A stretch of 64,000 bases of DNA, taken from positions 89,930 to 153,929 of the forward strand of contig JADKJI010000016.1 in the NCBI GenBank assembly GCA_016721085.1. Reading direction: 5' to 3'. The notes beneath the pieces were generated by a model. It did no database searches and was not told the DNA's origin. It was given only the letters and a program-made list of their open reading frames with translations. Shown piece by piece: positions 19,347 to 28,308 of this stretch. Source of the stretch: Chitinophagaceae bacterium. Its GTDB lineage: Bacteria; Bacteroidota; Bacteroidia; Chitinophagales; Chitinophagaceae. The position numbers and the translations under genes were made by a program. Numbering within the stretch: position 1 is the stretch's first letter; every line of letters starts with the position of its first letter.

Positions 19347-19966
19347 ATGCGAAAATCAGGGTTAGTCATTATTCTATTCATTTCATTTATAACTAGTCAG
19401 GCACAAAAGCATAGTTTTATGGGGCTTTGCATGCGGGACTTGCAAGTTCTCAAGGACGTGAAGCCAAATTAAGTTCCGGTGTTGGTATAGAATTGGAAGC
19501 ACGGCTGTCGGAGCGCTTTTATATAGTAGCAAGGCCGACTTTGAATTTTCGGGGATATAATGCTAATCTGCAGGTGAATTCTGTAAAAGTAACTTACCTC
19601 GATTTTCCGGTTACTTTGGAAAGCTTGCTTGGTGAACCAGCAAAGATGAATCTTTTCATTGGCGCAGGTGGCTATTTCGGATTAGTCTTATCTGGAAAGT
19701 ATAAAACAAATCTTAGCTTCAATAGTACTGAATGGCAGACATTGAAGATAGGAGAGAGTATAAACGATAATCGTTCTTCGACAGATTATGGACTAAGTTT
19801 TAATGGAGGTGTTCGTTTTGCGGGTGGCACTAGGGTAGTGAAGATGGGTGTGCAAACCCAATGGGGATTGAAGAATGTTGTTCCTAAAGATGCTCAGGAT
19901 GATTCAAATAATAGTCCTATTAGATTAAGGAATATCACAGCTTATCTTTCAATAGCAATTTTCTAG
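19347..19966 (+). CDS. Outer-membrane beta-barrel protein, frameshifted near the N-terminus
   Basis: ATG 19347 encodes a signal peptide ('LVIILFISFITSQAQ'). One extra G in the G4 run near 19421 joins it to 'ALHAGLASSQGREA' and the barrel continues to 19966 (about 206 residues). Alternating hydrophobic strands ('RFYIVARPTLNFRGYN', 'KVTYLDFPVTLE', 'NLFIGAGGYFGLVL') are typical of the porin-family OMP_b-brl group. The last strand ends with a phenylalanine ('LSIAIF'), the BAM recognition signature. Specific function is unknown. Confidence 0.75.
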
Positions 19967-19991
19967 AATCTTGGATTTTGTGGGGCTTAAG

Positions 19992-20597
19992 TTAAATATG
20001 CTGTTGCCAGAAATGATCTTCCTCCTTGTTTTCCTGCCAATCATATTCTATCTGGAAAGCCACTTTACGGGCGAAGTCGATATCGAATGTATCACTAAGG
20101 AATCCAAGGGTCATATCCATGCCGGCACTTACTCCAGCAGATGTATAGATGTTGCCATCAATCGTCCAACGTGCTTTCCTGTCCCAATTTACTACTGGTC
20201 CCTGACTCATGGCCCAATCAAAAGCCTTCTTATTAGAAGTAGCTTTTTTGCCTTCTAATAGGCCAGTTTTTGCCAAAAGGCCACTGCCAGTACAAACAGT
20301 AAATATGAAGTTGCTTTTTTTGCAGGTATTTTTTATTTGATTAAGTAGATGTGTATTGGCAACTTCTTTTCTGGTGCCATGTCCACCTGGTATAAGGAAT
20401 ATATAAGCACCACCTTGTTCCAGCTCATCGATTGGCTCCGTTGCAATGGTTACACCATGCTCATTCGAAATCAGACCCCCAGCTTCAGAATAGAAATTAA
20501 CTTTGAAATGTTCTTTCAATCGCCCCAATATTTCTACCGGACCAAAAACATCCAATGTTTCAAAATCGGGAAATAAAAGTACCGCCACAGTCTTCAT
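19992..20597 (-). CDS. DJ-1/PfpI family protein (class I glutamine amidotransferase-like)
   Basis: A 201-residue flavodoxin-like protein. 'AVLLFPDFETLDVFGPVEIL' at the N-terminus and the nucleophile elbow 'FTVCTGSGLLAKTG' (Cys near 102) are characteristic, followed by 'TSAGVSAGMDMTLGF'. This arrangement is closest to the isonitrile hydratase/transcriptional-regulator-like branch of DJ-1/PfpI, but no DNA-binding domain is attached. Likely roles are hydratase or aldehyde/stress protection; I cannot choose. It converges with the beta-barrel gene. Confidence 0.88.
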   Translation of the reverse strand: MKTVAVLLFPDFETLDVFGPVEILGRLKEHFKVNFYSEAGGLISNEHGVTIATEPIDELEQGGAYIFLIPGGHGTRKEVANTHLLNQIKNTCKKSNFIFTVCTGSGLLAKTGLLEGKKATSNKKAFDWAMSQGPVVNWDRKARWTIDGNIYTSAGVSAGMDMTLGFLSDTFDIDFARKVAFQIEYDWQENKEEDHFWQQHI

Positions 20598-20714
20598 ACT
20601 CCTAAGTTAGTCATTCGGCGCCTACTTAAAACGAGCAATTTAATTTCATTTTTCACGCTACATTTCCCGACTGTTCTCTATCATGTGAACACATTTCGTT
20701 TATAGCATAAGGAA

Positions 20715-20788
20715 AATACAATAACCGCAGAGACGCAAGGCGCAGAGATGTATTCTCCGCGCCTCCGCGTCTCTGCGGTTATTGTATT
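20715..20788. repeat. GC-rich palindromic element, copy 3
   Basis: The arms AATACAATAACCGCAGAGAC (left) and GTCTCTGCGGTTATTGTATT (right) are perfect complements. The inner part CGCAAGGCGCAGAG ... CTCCGCGCCTCCGCG is partly degenerate. It lies between two minus-strand genes. A fragment like its right half recurs at 44966-44989. Confidence 0.85.
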
Positions 20789-20873
20789 AGTATTCTTTGA
20801 TTTTTAAGACAAGAAGGTTCAAAGGGCTTTCCAAATTTCAAGTACCAACTTATCACTTACACCTTACCACTCC

Positions 20874-21701
20874 TCATGCTATCTTCACCGACGTCATACT
20901 CAACGACCCTGCCATCAACTTGTCATTAAAAAGGGAAATAGCATCCTTTTGGGTCTTTAATCCTAATGTATAAATGAGTGGGAAATAGTGATCTGGAGTA
21001 GGGATGGCTAATAAGGCGGATTTCCCGAGTTTTTCATACTCAATGAGGGCTTTGCTGTTTCCGTCTAATAGATGTGAATTAAATTGGCTATGGGCTTCAA
21101 TAGCCCAATCATATCCATAATTATCACGATACATATTTTTAAAATCCACCAATCGAAGATTATGGATAATATTCCCGCTTCCGATAATCAGAATCCCTCT
21201 GTCGCGAAGTACACTCAATTCCTTTGCCAATTCAAAATGCCAGGCAGCAGGTTTTGAATAGTCGATGCTTAATTGAATTACAGGTACATCGGCTTTGGGA
21301 TAAAGGTGCTTGATAACTGACCATGCACCATGGTCTAATCCCCATCCCATATCCAATTCAACCTGGGTCGATTTGATAACCTCTTTTGTGGCAGATGCCA
21401 GCTTTGGTGATCCAGGTGCTGGGTATTGTTGTTTGTATAATTCATCCGGAAATCCACCAAAATCATGAATAGTAGCAGGCTTTTCCATGGCAGTAACAAA
21501 AGTGCCATTGGTTAACCAATGCGCGGAAATACAAAGTATCGCATTAGGTTTTGGAAGGGTAGTGGATAATAAGCGAAAGCCCTGTACAAATTCATTCTCT
21601 TCAATGGCATTCATAGGACTACCATGACCCAGGAATAAAACAGGCATCCTTTCAGATAAAGGGAAATTTTCGCTTAGTACTCTTAATGATTGTAAATCCA
21701 T
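20874..21701 (-). CDS. ygiD: 4,5-DOPA dioxygenase extradiol-like protein (LigB family, YgiD)
   Basis: A 275-residue class III extradiol dioxygenase-like protein. Metal-ligand histidines are visible in 'LFLGHGSPMNAI', 'CISAHWLTNGT' and 'WGLDHGAWSVIKHLYP', and a distal His in 'IPTPDHYFPLIY'. E. coli YgiD opens L-DOPA to a seco-product in vitro, but the physiological substrate in Bacteroidota is unknown. A start at the internal Met (MPVLFLGHG) is possible. The gene is solitary, next to palindromic and low-complexity spacers. Confidence 0.9.
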   Translation of the reverse strand: MDLQSLRVLSENFPLSERMPVLFLGHGSPMNAIEENEFVQGFRLLSTTLPKPNAILCISAHWLTNGTFVTAMEKPATIHDFGGFPDELYKQQYPAPGSPKLASATKEVIKSTQVELDMGWGLDHGAWSVIKHLYPKADVPVIQLSIDYSKPAAWHFELAKELSVLRDRGILIIGSGNIIHNLRLVDFKNMYRDNYGYDWAIEAHSQFNSHLLDGNSKALIEYEKLGKSALLAIPTPDHYFPLIYTLGLKTQKDAISLFNDKLMAGSLSMTSVKIA

Positions 21702-21871
21702 AGTTACTCTAATTGCAAAACATATGTAAAGTTAACCTTGGACAGCATGTCACCCTATTGATATAAGTTAAGAAATCATACCTGGAATGGGCTTGTCTTG
21801 CTTCATAACAACTTCGATGAAAGAAAGTTCTGGACTATTGATTTCTTTAAAAAGGAGATAAAGAATGAGAT

Positions 21872-22304
21872 TTAATTCGTGTAAGAAGGCTCATCTGGTA
21901 ACTCGGTAAATTTTATGGCAGTATGCTGAACCAACTGCAAAAGGTTGCCACAAGTGTCGTCAATTACAGCTACCGTTACATCACCCATGGTAGTTGGAGG
22001 AAGGGTGAATGCCACCCCTAATTCAGTTAACCTGTCTTCCTCTTCCATTATGTCATTTACAGCAAATGAGAATGCAGGAATACCTGCATCATATAACGCT
22101 TTCTGATAAACCTGCGCAGGCTCAAATCCAGTCGGCTCTAATAATAACTCTATGCCATCTTGTTCTTCAGGAGAAACAACCGTCAACCATTTGTATTCAC
22201 CCACAGGAATATCCGTCTTCTTTATGAATCCAAGAACTTCAGTATAAAAACTGAGTGCCTTTTTCCTGATTATTGACCATTATGGAGGTGACGGCGATTT
22301 TCAT
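21872..22304 (-). CDS. VOC (glyoxalase/bleomycin-resistance) family protein, frameshifted near the N-terminus
   Basis: The long frame begins at 22204, but ATG 22304 upstream encodes 'MKIAVTSIMVNNQEK', and removing one base from the A5GG run near 22263 joins it to 'ALSFYTEVLGF', the canonical first beta-alpha module of VOC proteins. The corrected length is about 143 residues with two such modules. The second has 'AFSFAVNDIMEEEDRL' and 'VIDDTCGNLLQLVQ'. Candidate metal ligands are not all obvious, so it could be a binding or resistance protein rather than a glyoxalase. Confidence 0.8.
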
Positions 22305-22311
22305 TTGGTAA

Positions 22312-22520
22312 ATTTAAAAGTAAAAAGTCAAAAGTAAAAAGTCGAATGTCGAATAAAATTATGGCATGAAAAAATTTTTTTTTACATGCAGCGTATTGTA
22401 TCGCCTGCACTGCATCTGGCATCTGCATCTAGCATCTAGCATCTAGCATCTAGCATCTAGCATCTAGCATCTAGCATCTAGCATCTAGCATCTAGCATCT
22501 AGCATCTAGCATCTAGCATC
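22312..22520. repeat. AAAAGTCAAAAGT fragment and a heptamer tandem array (GCATCTA)n
   Basis: At 22312-22345 a short AAAAGTAAAAAGTC stretch belongs to the AAAAGTC family. At 22425-22520 the unit GCATCTA is repeated about 13.7 times without error, preceded by degenerate units. The array stops one base before the stop codon of the minus-strand hydrolase. The unit is not a multiple of 3, and each copy carries TAG in one frame. Confidence 0.9.
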
Positions 22521-22521
22521 C

Positions 22522-23856
22522 TCACTTCCCCAAAACAGAATCTCCCATTTTCAATAGCTCCTTAAAATCTTCCGTATTAAATCCATTTGTGAAATAGGCT
22601 TCCAACAAACCATAATGCCATTGACTTTTTTTGATTCTATGGGTTGCTCCATTAAATACAATAAGTTTGGAGTTGGAGTATTCTTTTATAAGTAGATTGG
22701 CACGACTTGAGCCAAAATCCTGATCTCCTGTATTCGCCCAAATCATCATTTCTCCTGCGTATTTTTCACGATTTATGTTGAATGATGGAACTGAAATCTT
22801 TTTATTTTCATAAGCTTCCATAAAATCTGGAAGAAATTCAATCATAGATGCATACATAAGATTATAATCATTTTCATTTGTTGGATGGTATTTAATTAGG
22901 TCGGCACCAATAAGTTCCCAAATCCTAACTCTTACTTCAAGGGTAGATGGCGATTGAAATATTTTTTTTATTACAAATGAATTATTGGGAATGCTAAGCC
23001 TTTTCAAATGTTTCTTTATGTTTATCCAATTGCCTTCCTTTCTTAGAATTGAATTCTGTAATGCTGTATCCCCTTCTAGTCCAATTTTAAAGAGAAGCCA
23101 ATTTAAGCCCGGTTCTATTTCTTTGTTTTTGTACAGTTCGTCATAGAGTCTTGCTCCATATACATTCGATTCATTAAAATTTTTTGCAAATGGCAAGTTC
23201 AATTGTAAGCAAAGATCAGGAGCGGAACTTGATTCTATCAATGCGCGACTTACATGCTCACTGTACTTATTCAAATATTGTTGTACAAGGAATCCCCCGC
23301 CAGAACCTCCTAAAACCATAATTTTCCCATCAGATGGAAGCAGTCCTTTTTGCTGCATATCCAATCGCACAGCTTCTATGTCCTCTACCTGTTGCTCGGA
23401 GCCATAGAGTTGAAGTGCTTTAGAAATATCAGTATTCCCTTTTGTGTCGAATAGTTCTGGAAAGATCGTGGGAGGCACTCCGCGATTTCCTATAATAACA
23501 TACTGATTACTTTTGCCAATCACTTCATCAAATTCCTCAAAACCTGTACTGTCGCTAAATGGGCTTACTTTTTCCTGTTGATTATCGTATAATTGGAAAA
23601 TTACTGGCCTCCCTTTTTTGAAATTTGGACTAAGAATATAAAAGCCGGTATAATTTCCTTTATTGGGATCCTTATGGTCGAGTGGTAGTTGTAAATAGAT
23701 GTGACTTGTGTCTGGAGGCATATTATCATAATAGTTGCCAGATTGAAGTCTCGATGATGGCGGAGTCATAAAATCCTGATACTTTACAACAGAATATAGT
23801 AGTCCAATAAAAAACAGCAATAATAGTCCAACCTTGATTTTTCTTCTGAGTTTCAT
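22522..23856 (-). CDS. Membrane-anchored alpha/beta hydrolase (S33-like aminopeptidase)
   Basis: A 444-residue protein with an N-terminal membrane anchor ('VGLLLLFFIGLLYSVV'). The mature part has 'YLQLPLDHKDPNKGNYTGFY', the oxyanion-hole region near 'VIIGNRGVP', the nucleophile 'MVLGGSGGGFLVQQYL' (Ser near 192), a candidate Asp in 'WANTGDQDFG' and His in 'NGATHRIKK'. The opening resembles the tripeptidyl-aminopeptidase/prolyl-aminopeptidase S33 branch. It probably works on peptides in the periplasm. It is not adjacent to other peptidase genes. Confidence 0.75.
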   Translation of the reverse strand: MKLRRKIKVGLLLLFFIGLLYSVVKYQDFMTPPSSRLQSGNYYDNMPPDTSHIYLQLPLDHKDPNKGNYTGFYILSPNFKKGRPVIFQLYDNQQEKVSPFSDSTGFEEFDEVIGKSNQYVIIGNRGVPPTIFPELFDTKGNTDISKALQLYGSEQQVEDIEAVRLDMQQKGLLPSDGKIMVLGGSGGGFLVQQYLNKYSEHVSRALIESSSAPDLCLQLNLPFAKNFNESNVYGARLYDELYKNKEIEPGLNWLLFKIGLEGDTALQNSILRKEGNWINIKKHLKRLSIPNNSFVIKKIFQSPSTLEVRVRIWELIGADLIKYHPTNENDYNLMYASMIEFLPDFMEAYENKKISVPSFNINREKYAGEMMIWANTGDQDFGSSRANLLIKEYSNSKLIVFNGATHRIKKSQWHYGLLEAYFTNGFNTEDFKELLKMGDSVLGK

Positions 23857-23966
23857 AACCCTGAATTTTTCATATCTGGCTTAATAGCTTTGAGAAAGAT
23901 ATGTTTTCAACTAAAGTACCCTATTTGCTCATATTCCAACCAATACTTACTTGAATGGTGTTTTAC

Positions 23967-24599
23967 TCAGTTGAATGGAGGTAATTGATCGGCTTTTGCA
24001 TATGGAAATTGCGCAATTTTTGCAGGATGGTAATATGTTTCTAACCCTGAAACACTAATGATATTTGCTTTATCTAATAGAATATTTCCATCCTCTGCTA
24101 ATAATCCTTCTTCTAATTGAATAAGCTGTATAGCTCCAATAATAAGTCGGGTATTATTATGCTTGATGAAAATCTCCTCTACGAATTTCAGGCCCATCTT
24201 CACGGGACTCTCTTTTACAAACGGAGCAATAAAACCTTCTGCATATTCTTCTGTTAACTGGCAGGCTGAAAATTCTGAAACTTCAGGGTCGAACTTTGCT
24301 GAAGTATAATGAGCTCTTTCCACTATTTCTGTGCTCACTTGGTTAATAGTGTAATAGCCGTTTTCAATGATATTGCGATAGGTATCTCCAGATACGCCAA
24401 CGGGTCTTTGAATAAAACCGATCAATGCTGGGTCTGCACCCAAATGTACAACAGAACTGAAAAGAGCCAGATTCGTTTGCCCTTTTGAATTGATGGTTCC
24501 AATAAGGTTGGCAGGCTTAAAGCCACTGATACTATTGACAAGATTCGCCCTTTTAAAACGTTCCAGACTCTGCAACTCTTGTAAATCGATTGTTCGCAT
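23967..24599 (-). CDS. Flavin reductase-like protein (FMN-binding split barrel)
   Basis: A 210-residue cytoplasmic protein. 'PANLIGTINSKGQTNLALFSSVVHLG' followed by 'PALIGFIQRPVGVSGDTYRN' and 'GYYTINQVSTEIVERAHYTSA' is the usual FMN-binding order of the flavin reductase/DIM6-NTAB family. The conserved 'DTYRNI' and 'FDPEVSEF' match proteins annotated as flavin-dependent oxidoreductases. The substrate is unknown. It lies downstream of the glycosidase gene in the same direction. Confidence 0.85.
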   Translation of the reverse strand: MRTIDLQELQSLERFKRANLVNSISGFKPANLIGTINSKGQTNLALFSSVVHLGADPALIGFIQRPVGVSGDTYRNIIENGYYTINQVSTEIVERAHYTSAKFDPEVSEFSACQLTEEYAEGFIAPFVKESPVKMGLKFVEEIFIKHNNTRLIIGAIQLIQLEEGLLAEDGNILLDKANIISVSGLETYYHPAKIAQFPYAKADQLPPFN

Positions 24600-24651
24600 G
24601 TATTGTTTTTAGTAAATTCTAATGACTACAGAATTATTTAGCACCAGTTTC

Positions 24652-26688
24652 CTAATAACATTCCAGTTCTACAATTGCTACCACTTTTTTAGGATGCCTG
24701 AAACTAAAACGAATGCCAGTGGTTTTTTGTTTAAGAAGCTCAATAGTATTTGTTGTGTTCCCGATTAATTTTATCGGTTTCCCTGCCTTGAAAGCAAATG
24801 GTATCCATTGGTCCCCTTTTCGGTACTCAAGTGAATAAGTTTCTGGTAAATCGAATCTCTTCCCATCAGAGTATAGACTTAGATTAACTGAAGCAATTTC
24901 TCTTTCTTTTCCAAAATCCAATGCATACCAATCCGATTCGTTAAACGTGCTATCGGTAGACCAATAATTACTGATTTCTTTGAAATACCATTTCTTGCCA
25001 TCTATTGCCTGAAATAAAGTATCAGTTACTGTATTTACAGAAGCTGAAGGGGAGGGATATCCTTTTTCCCAGATATTCAATGCGAAGTTCTCCTTCTCGT
25101 CAGGATTTGCTTTTAAAATTGGTGCGCCAATCTCAACTTGAACACTTGATTGATCAGATGCGCTAACAACACTCTTTCCATCTACTATAACAGTAAGTCC
25201 CTTTCCGAATTTATACTTTTTGCCTTCTTTGTCATACACAACAGAAAGAGTATGTCCATGATATTGTAGATTGCTTATGAAAAAATATTTGATGGAGCTG
25301 TCAATTAATGGATGTATAGTCAGTGTATTTCCTGATGAAGGTTGAATACCGCATAAGCCAGATATTACCAGGTCATTGTAGGAAGAATGATTATAATGAT
25401 TGCTCCAATAGAAGTAAACTATCGGCCCTCCTTTATTTGGTTCGTAATTCTCAACAAGATTGATGGTTCCATTTGGAAGAATATGCTGTTGTGTAAACAG
25501 ACGAAGTTGTTTAACATAGTCAGAATTACTCACTACATCCTGTTTGTAATTTTGCAGAAGATTTCCCATTGCATGAATCGCCTGACTTGACTGATAGGGC
25601 CAGCTAGGGCCGTTCCATTGACTTCCGGGTTTGCCAAAGCTGAATGTGAATTGTTTGAAATAATATTGATATGACGGTTCATTGGTTCTTAACCCATATT
25701 TTCCAAGCAGGTATGTTGTATCAATAACATGTTTCCATGCCGCATTGTATTTTGGTGATGAATCTGGCAGATTGAAATACCAGGGAGCCATTCCTGCAAG
25801 TTCCCTTCCTCTTATAAAATCCCAATAATGTACATATTGGTTGTCTTGTTTATAACGATCTACAAAATGCTGCATGGAATCATTCCATAATTTTTGCAAA
25901 ATGTTTGTCTTGATCTCAGCTGCTTTTTGCAAATACTCTTTGCTGGTTTCTGTATCACCTTTTAATGCTGCAATTCTTGAAATAGCCAATGCATTTCCAT
26001 ACATATAGCTATTAATAGTTGGTCTGAAAGCCTCACCACCTGCAAAACCGTCCTTCCCACCAGATGCATCAATACTTGCTATTGTATATTCAGTTGCATC
26101 TGGCATTGCAGGTATATAATACAGCTGTTTTGAGGAATCATAATGATCATACCAGCCATTGAAGTGCCTTTTCATGCTATCTAAATGCTTTGTGAGAAAG
26201 CCAGCATCTCCATTAACCAGATATCGGGCATAAGCTGCATCTGCAATACTTTCACTATACTGGCGGTTGTTGCCACCATCCTGATATAGGTAATTAATAT
26301 ATCCATCCATAAACCGATTGTCTTTCAACCATCTTCCCTCATATATATGATGCATGCTGGCAGCATTGATTGTGCTATAAGGGTCAATATCCCAATCCAT
26401 ATCATTAATGAATTCGGTAGTTACGTATTTGTTTTGTCCAACATTCCGAATATGTGCTTTGTATAATTTCCAACGGTAATAATATACTTGTTCAATCTGC
26501 TTGTCGGAGCATTCGAAGAAGGGGATGTTTTCCTGATACCATTTTGCATCTTCTTTGAAGTATTCCTGAGCCAACTGAGAGCTATCCAATATTTTGTCAG
26601 CTTCGTTTTGCTTGCAAGAGGGCATCAACATGATAGTTATGGATGCAGCCAATAGATTGATGCTATATGTTTTTAGATTCAGCAGCAT
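24652..26688 (-). CDS. MGH1-like glycoside hydrolase, (alpha/alpha)6-barrel lipoprotein
   Basis: A 678-residue protein with a lipoprotein signal ('ITIMLMPSCKQNE'). The central region (about 60-470) has 'YYRWKLYKAHI', 'SESIADAAYARYLVNGD', 'AIASIDASGG'-like spacing and 'WNGPSWPYQSSQAIHAM', matching the MGH1-like/GH63-related alpha-toroid. The C-terminal 180 residues are beta-rich ('YSLEYRKGDQWIPFAF') and resemble a discoidin-like carbohydrate-binding domain. It probably hydrolyses a glycan at the outer membrane or periplasm; the linkage is unknown. Family assignment is by motif recognition. Confidence 0.78.
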   Translation of the reverse strand: MLLNLKTYSINLLAASITIMLMPSCKQNEADKILDSSQLAQEYFKEDAKWYQENIPFFECSDKQIEQVYYYRWKLYKAHIRNVGQNKYVTTEFINDMDWDIDPYSTINAASMHHIYEGRWLKDNRFMDGYINYLYQDGGNNRQYSESIADAAYARYLVNGDAGFLTKHLDSMKRHFNGWYDHYDSSKQLYYIPAMPDATEYTIASIDASGGKDGFAGGEAFRPTINSYMYGNALAISRIAALKGDTETSKEYLQKAAEIKTNILQKLWNDSMQHFVDRYKQDNQYVHYWDFIRGRELAGMAPWYFNLPDSSPKYNAAWKHVIDTTYLLGKYGLRTNEPSYQYYFKQFTFSFGKPGSQWNGPSWPYQSSQAIHAMGNLLQNYKQDVVSNSDYVKQLRLFTQQHILPNGTINLVENYEPNKGGPIVYFYWSNHYNHSSYNDLVISGLCGIQPSSGNTLTIHPLIDSSIKYFFISNLQYHGHTLSVVYDKEGKKYKFGKGLTVIVDGKSVVSASDQSSVQVEIGAPILKANPDEKENFALNIWEKGYPSPSASVNTVTDTLFQAIDGKKWYFKEISNYWSTDSTFNESDWYALDFGKEREIASVNLSLYSDGKRFDLPETYSLEYRKGDQWIPFAFKAGKPIKLIGNTTNTIELLKQKTTGIRFSFRHPKKVVAIVELECY

Positions 26689-26886
26689 TGAAGGAAGTTT
26701 AGTATGTATAAAATCCTAAATATTTGCCAATTAGAATGGATACTAATATACACATAAATCGATGGAGAATATGGGTTGAAGGATCTGGTAAATGAATTTG
26801 TTAATAGAATCCCAGAATTGACATGTCAAGGCCAATTTCTTTATCAACGGTTATTATTCATCAGGATAATTTTTAATCTTGCATTT

Positions 26887-27327
26887 ATGAAGAGTATTGG
26901 TAAACCAGGATTATTTGCACTGCTGTTGCTTATTGTTATTATACCTTTTATCATTTACAAGATAAATTGGTTGGCAGGTTCTGAAAAGGCGGTAGGAAAA
27001 ATGGGGTTTAAGGGTAAGACCCAAACCGGGCAATACGTGCACAATTACTCAGTGATCTTTTTTAAAGTGGATACCATTGAGTACTGGTTTAATGGGTTAG
27101 ACAATGTTTTCTTTAAAGAAGGGGAGGAAGTGGCAATCAGGTATAATAGAAAGAACCCCTATGAAGCAAAGATCGATTCATTTGTTTCTATATGGGGAGA
27201 TACACTTGTCTATGGAGGTATCCCTATAGCAATACTTATAGTGGTATTCCTTCATCCTCATATCATCAGAAAGGGATCAAGGTTTATTATACAAAAGAAA
27301 ATGCCTTTTATCCAGTTAATGGAATAA
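26887..27327 (+). CDS. DUF3592-like small membrane protein
   Basis: I chose ATG 26887 over the longer frame from 26776. The 146-residue product has one N-terminal membrane helix ('LFALLLLIVIIPFIIY'), a soluble beta-rich middle ('HNYSVIFFKVDTIEYWF', 'EGEEVAIRYNRKNPYEA') and a second helix ('GGIPIAILIVVFL'). This layout and the 'YNRKNP' phrase are typical of DUF3592. A TAATCTTG box at 26874-26881 may be its promoter. Its stop codon lies inside a terminator-like hairpin. Confidence 0.65.
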   Translation: MKSIGKPGLFALLLLIVIIPFIIYKINWLAGSEKAVGKMGFKGKTQTGQYVHNYSVIFFKVDTIEYWFNGLDNVFFKEGEEVAIRYNRKNPYEAKIDSFVSIWGDTLVYGGIPIAILIVVFLHPHIIRKGSRFIIQKKMPFIQLME

Positions 27328-27338
27328 AGGCATTTTAT
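27298..27338 (+). terminator. Terminator-like hairpin overlapping a stop codon
   Basis: The arms AAAATGCCTTT and AAAGGCATTTT flank a loop region of about 18 bases that contains the TAA stop (27325-27327). The 3' side ends in ATTTTA. It would terminate the preceding gene while sharing its last codons. Confidence 0.6.
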
Positions 27339-27362
27339 GCTTGGCCTCTTAGTATTCAAAAG

Positions 27363-27800
27363 TTATTTCGATGTGGTCTTTATTAAGAAATAATAAATGA
27401 TAAAACTTGCTGAAAGACTTAATGCCATGATGCCGATGGAATGAATACCGAGTGGTTGTGTATAGTTTACAATGAAAAGCCCTGCGCCTAATCCACCTAA
27501 TAAGCAAGCCCATTTAATAGTGCTTTGTTGATCATTTTTAGGGGTTGTTTGTAATATGGAAGCAGCTACACTTTCCTGTATCCCTTTATCTACAATTTTA
27601 TGCTTTAGTCTATTATCAAAAAACATCTTCAATAAAGTAATAACAAAGATCATGAAGATTATTACTGTGCTGATTATTGATACAGATCGGAATATTTCTT
27701 CCGTGAAGTAGTATTGTTGTATCAGTTTCGTTTGTTGATCTTGTGCTGATACAGCCAACGAGATCGGTACTAAAGCAAGAAGGGCGATTATTTTTTTCAT
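27363..27800 (-). CDS. Small membrane protein downstream of a sigma/anti-sigma pair
   Basis: A 145-residue protein with a signal peptide ('ALLALVPISLAVSAQ'), one helix near 40-60 ('IISTVIIFMIFVITLLK'), a basic linker and two C-terminal helices. It resembles DUF6249-type Bacteroidota membrane proteins. It follows the anti-sigma gene by 52 bases in the same direction and may belong to that operon. Specific role is unknown. Confidence 0.65.
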   Translation of the reverse strand: MKKIIALLALVPISLAVSAQDQQTKLIQQYYFTEEIFRSVSIISTVIIFMIFVITLLKMFFDNRLKHKIVDKGIQESVAASILQTTPKNDQQSTIKWACLLGGLGAGLFIVNYTQPLGIHSIGIMALSLSASFIIYYFLIKTTSK

Positions 27801-27852
27801 ATTTATTATGTTATTATCGATTAGACGAATTTGATTAGATATTGTTGCAGGT

Positions 27853-28308
27853 TTATAGGTGACGGAGTTTTTCTATTTTTTTGTCATATTCCCTTACCAT
27901 ATCTGCTATCAAAAGGAATAATAATACTAAGCCGCTAATAGTTATCAGGAAAAGAGTGATTTCGTTAGGAATCTTTGATATATAAAGTAACTGCTTTCTA
28001 AAAAGGTAACATAGTATAAGGGCTGAAATGAAAACTAAGATGACAACTAAATTTCCTGATATTGCTCTTTTCTTAGCTTGTGTTTCTGTACTTCGTTCTG
28101 GCAAACTTTCCATTACTATATCCGTCAAATTGAATTGAAAGGTGGCAGCTGGTAATGATTCTACAGATTCTATCATTTGAGAAATCATTTTTACCTGCGC
28201 TTCGCAGGAAGGACATTCCCTTAAATGCTCTTTGGCAGAAGGATGTTTTTCTATTCCTTCTATTGCAACAAGTTGAAGCATTTCTTCTGTTAGATGCATT
28301 GTTTTCAT
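27853..28308 (-). CDS. Anti-sigma factor-like zinc-finger membrane protein
   Basis: A 151-residue protein. The N-terminal cytoplasmic part holds an HxxxCxxC motif ('HLRECPSCE', near 27-35), the mark of ZAS-type anti-sigma factors. Two C-terminal membrane helices follow ('NLVVILVFISALILCYLF', 'LFLITISGLVLLFLLIA'). Its ATG overlaps the stop of the ECF sigma gene by four bases, so it most likely binds and restrains that sigma factor. The signal it senses is unknown. Confidence 0.8.
   Translation of the reverse strand: MKTMHLTEEMLQLVAIEGIEKHPSAKEHLRECPSCEAQVKMISQMIESVESLPAATFQFNLTDIVMESLPERSTETQAKKRAISGNLVVILVFISALILCYLFRKQLLYISKIPNEITLFLITISGLVLLFLLIADMVREYDKKIEKLRHL

Noticed and set aside
22425..22520. 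Possible CRISPR array
   Set aside because: The units are 7 bases with no spacers and there are no cas genes nearby; it is a simple tandem repeat.
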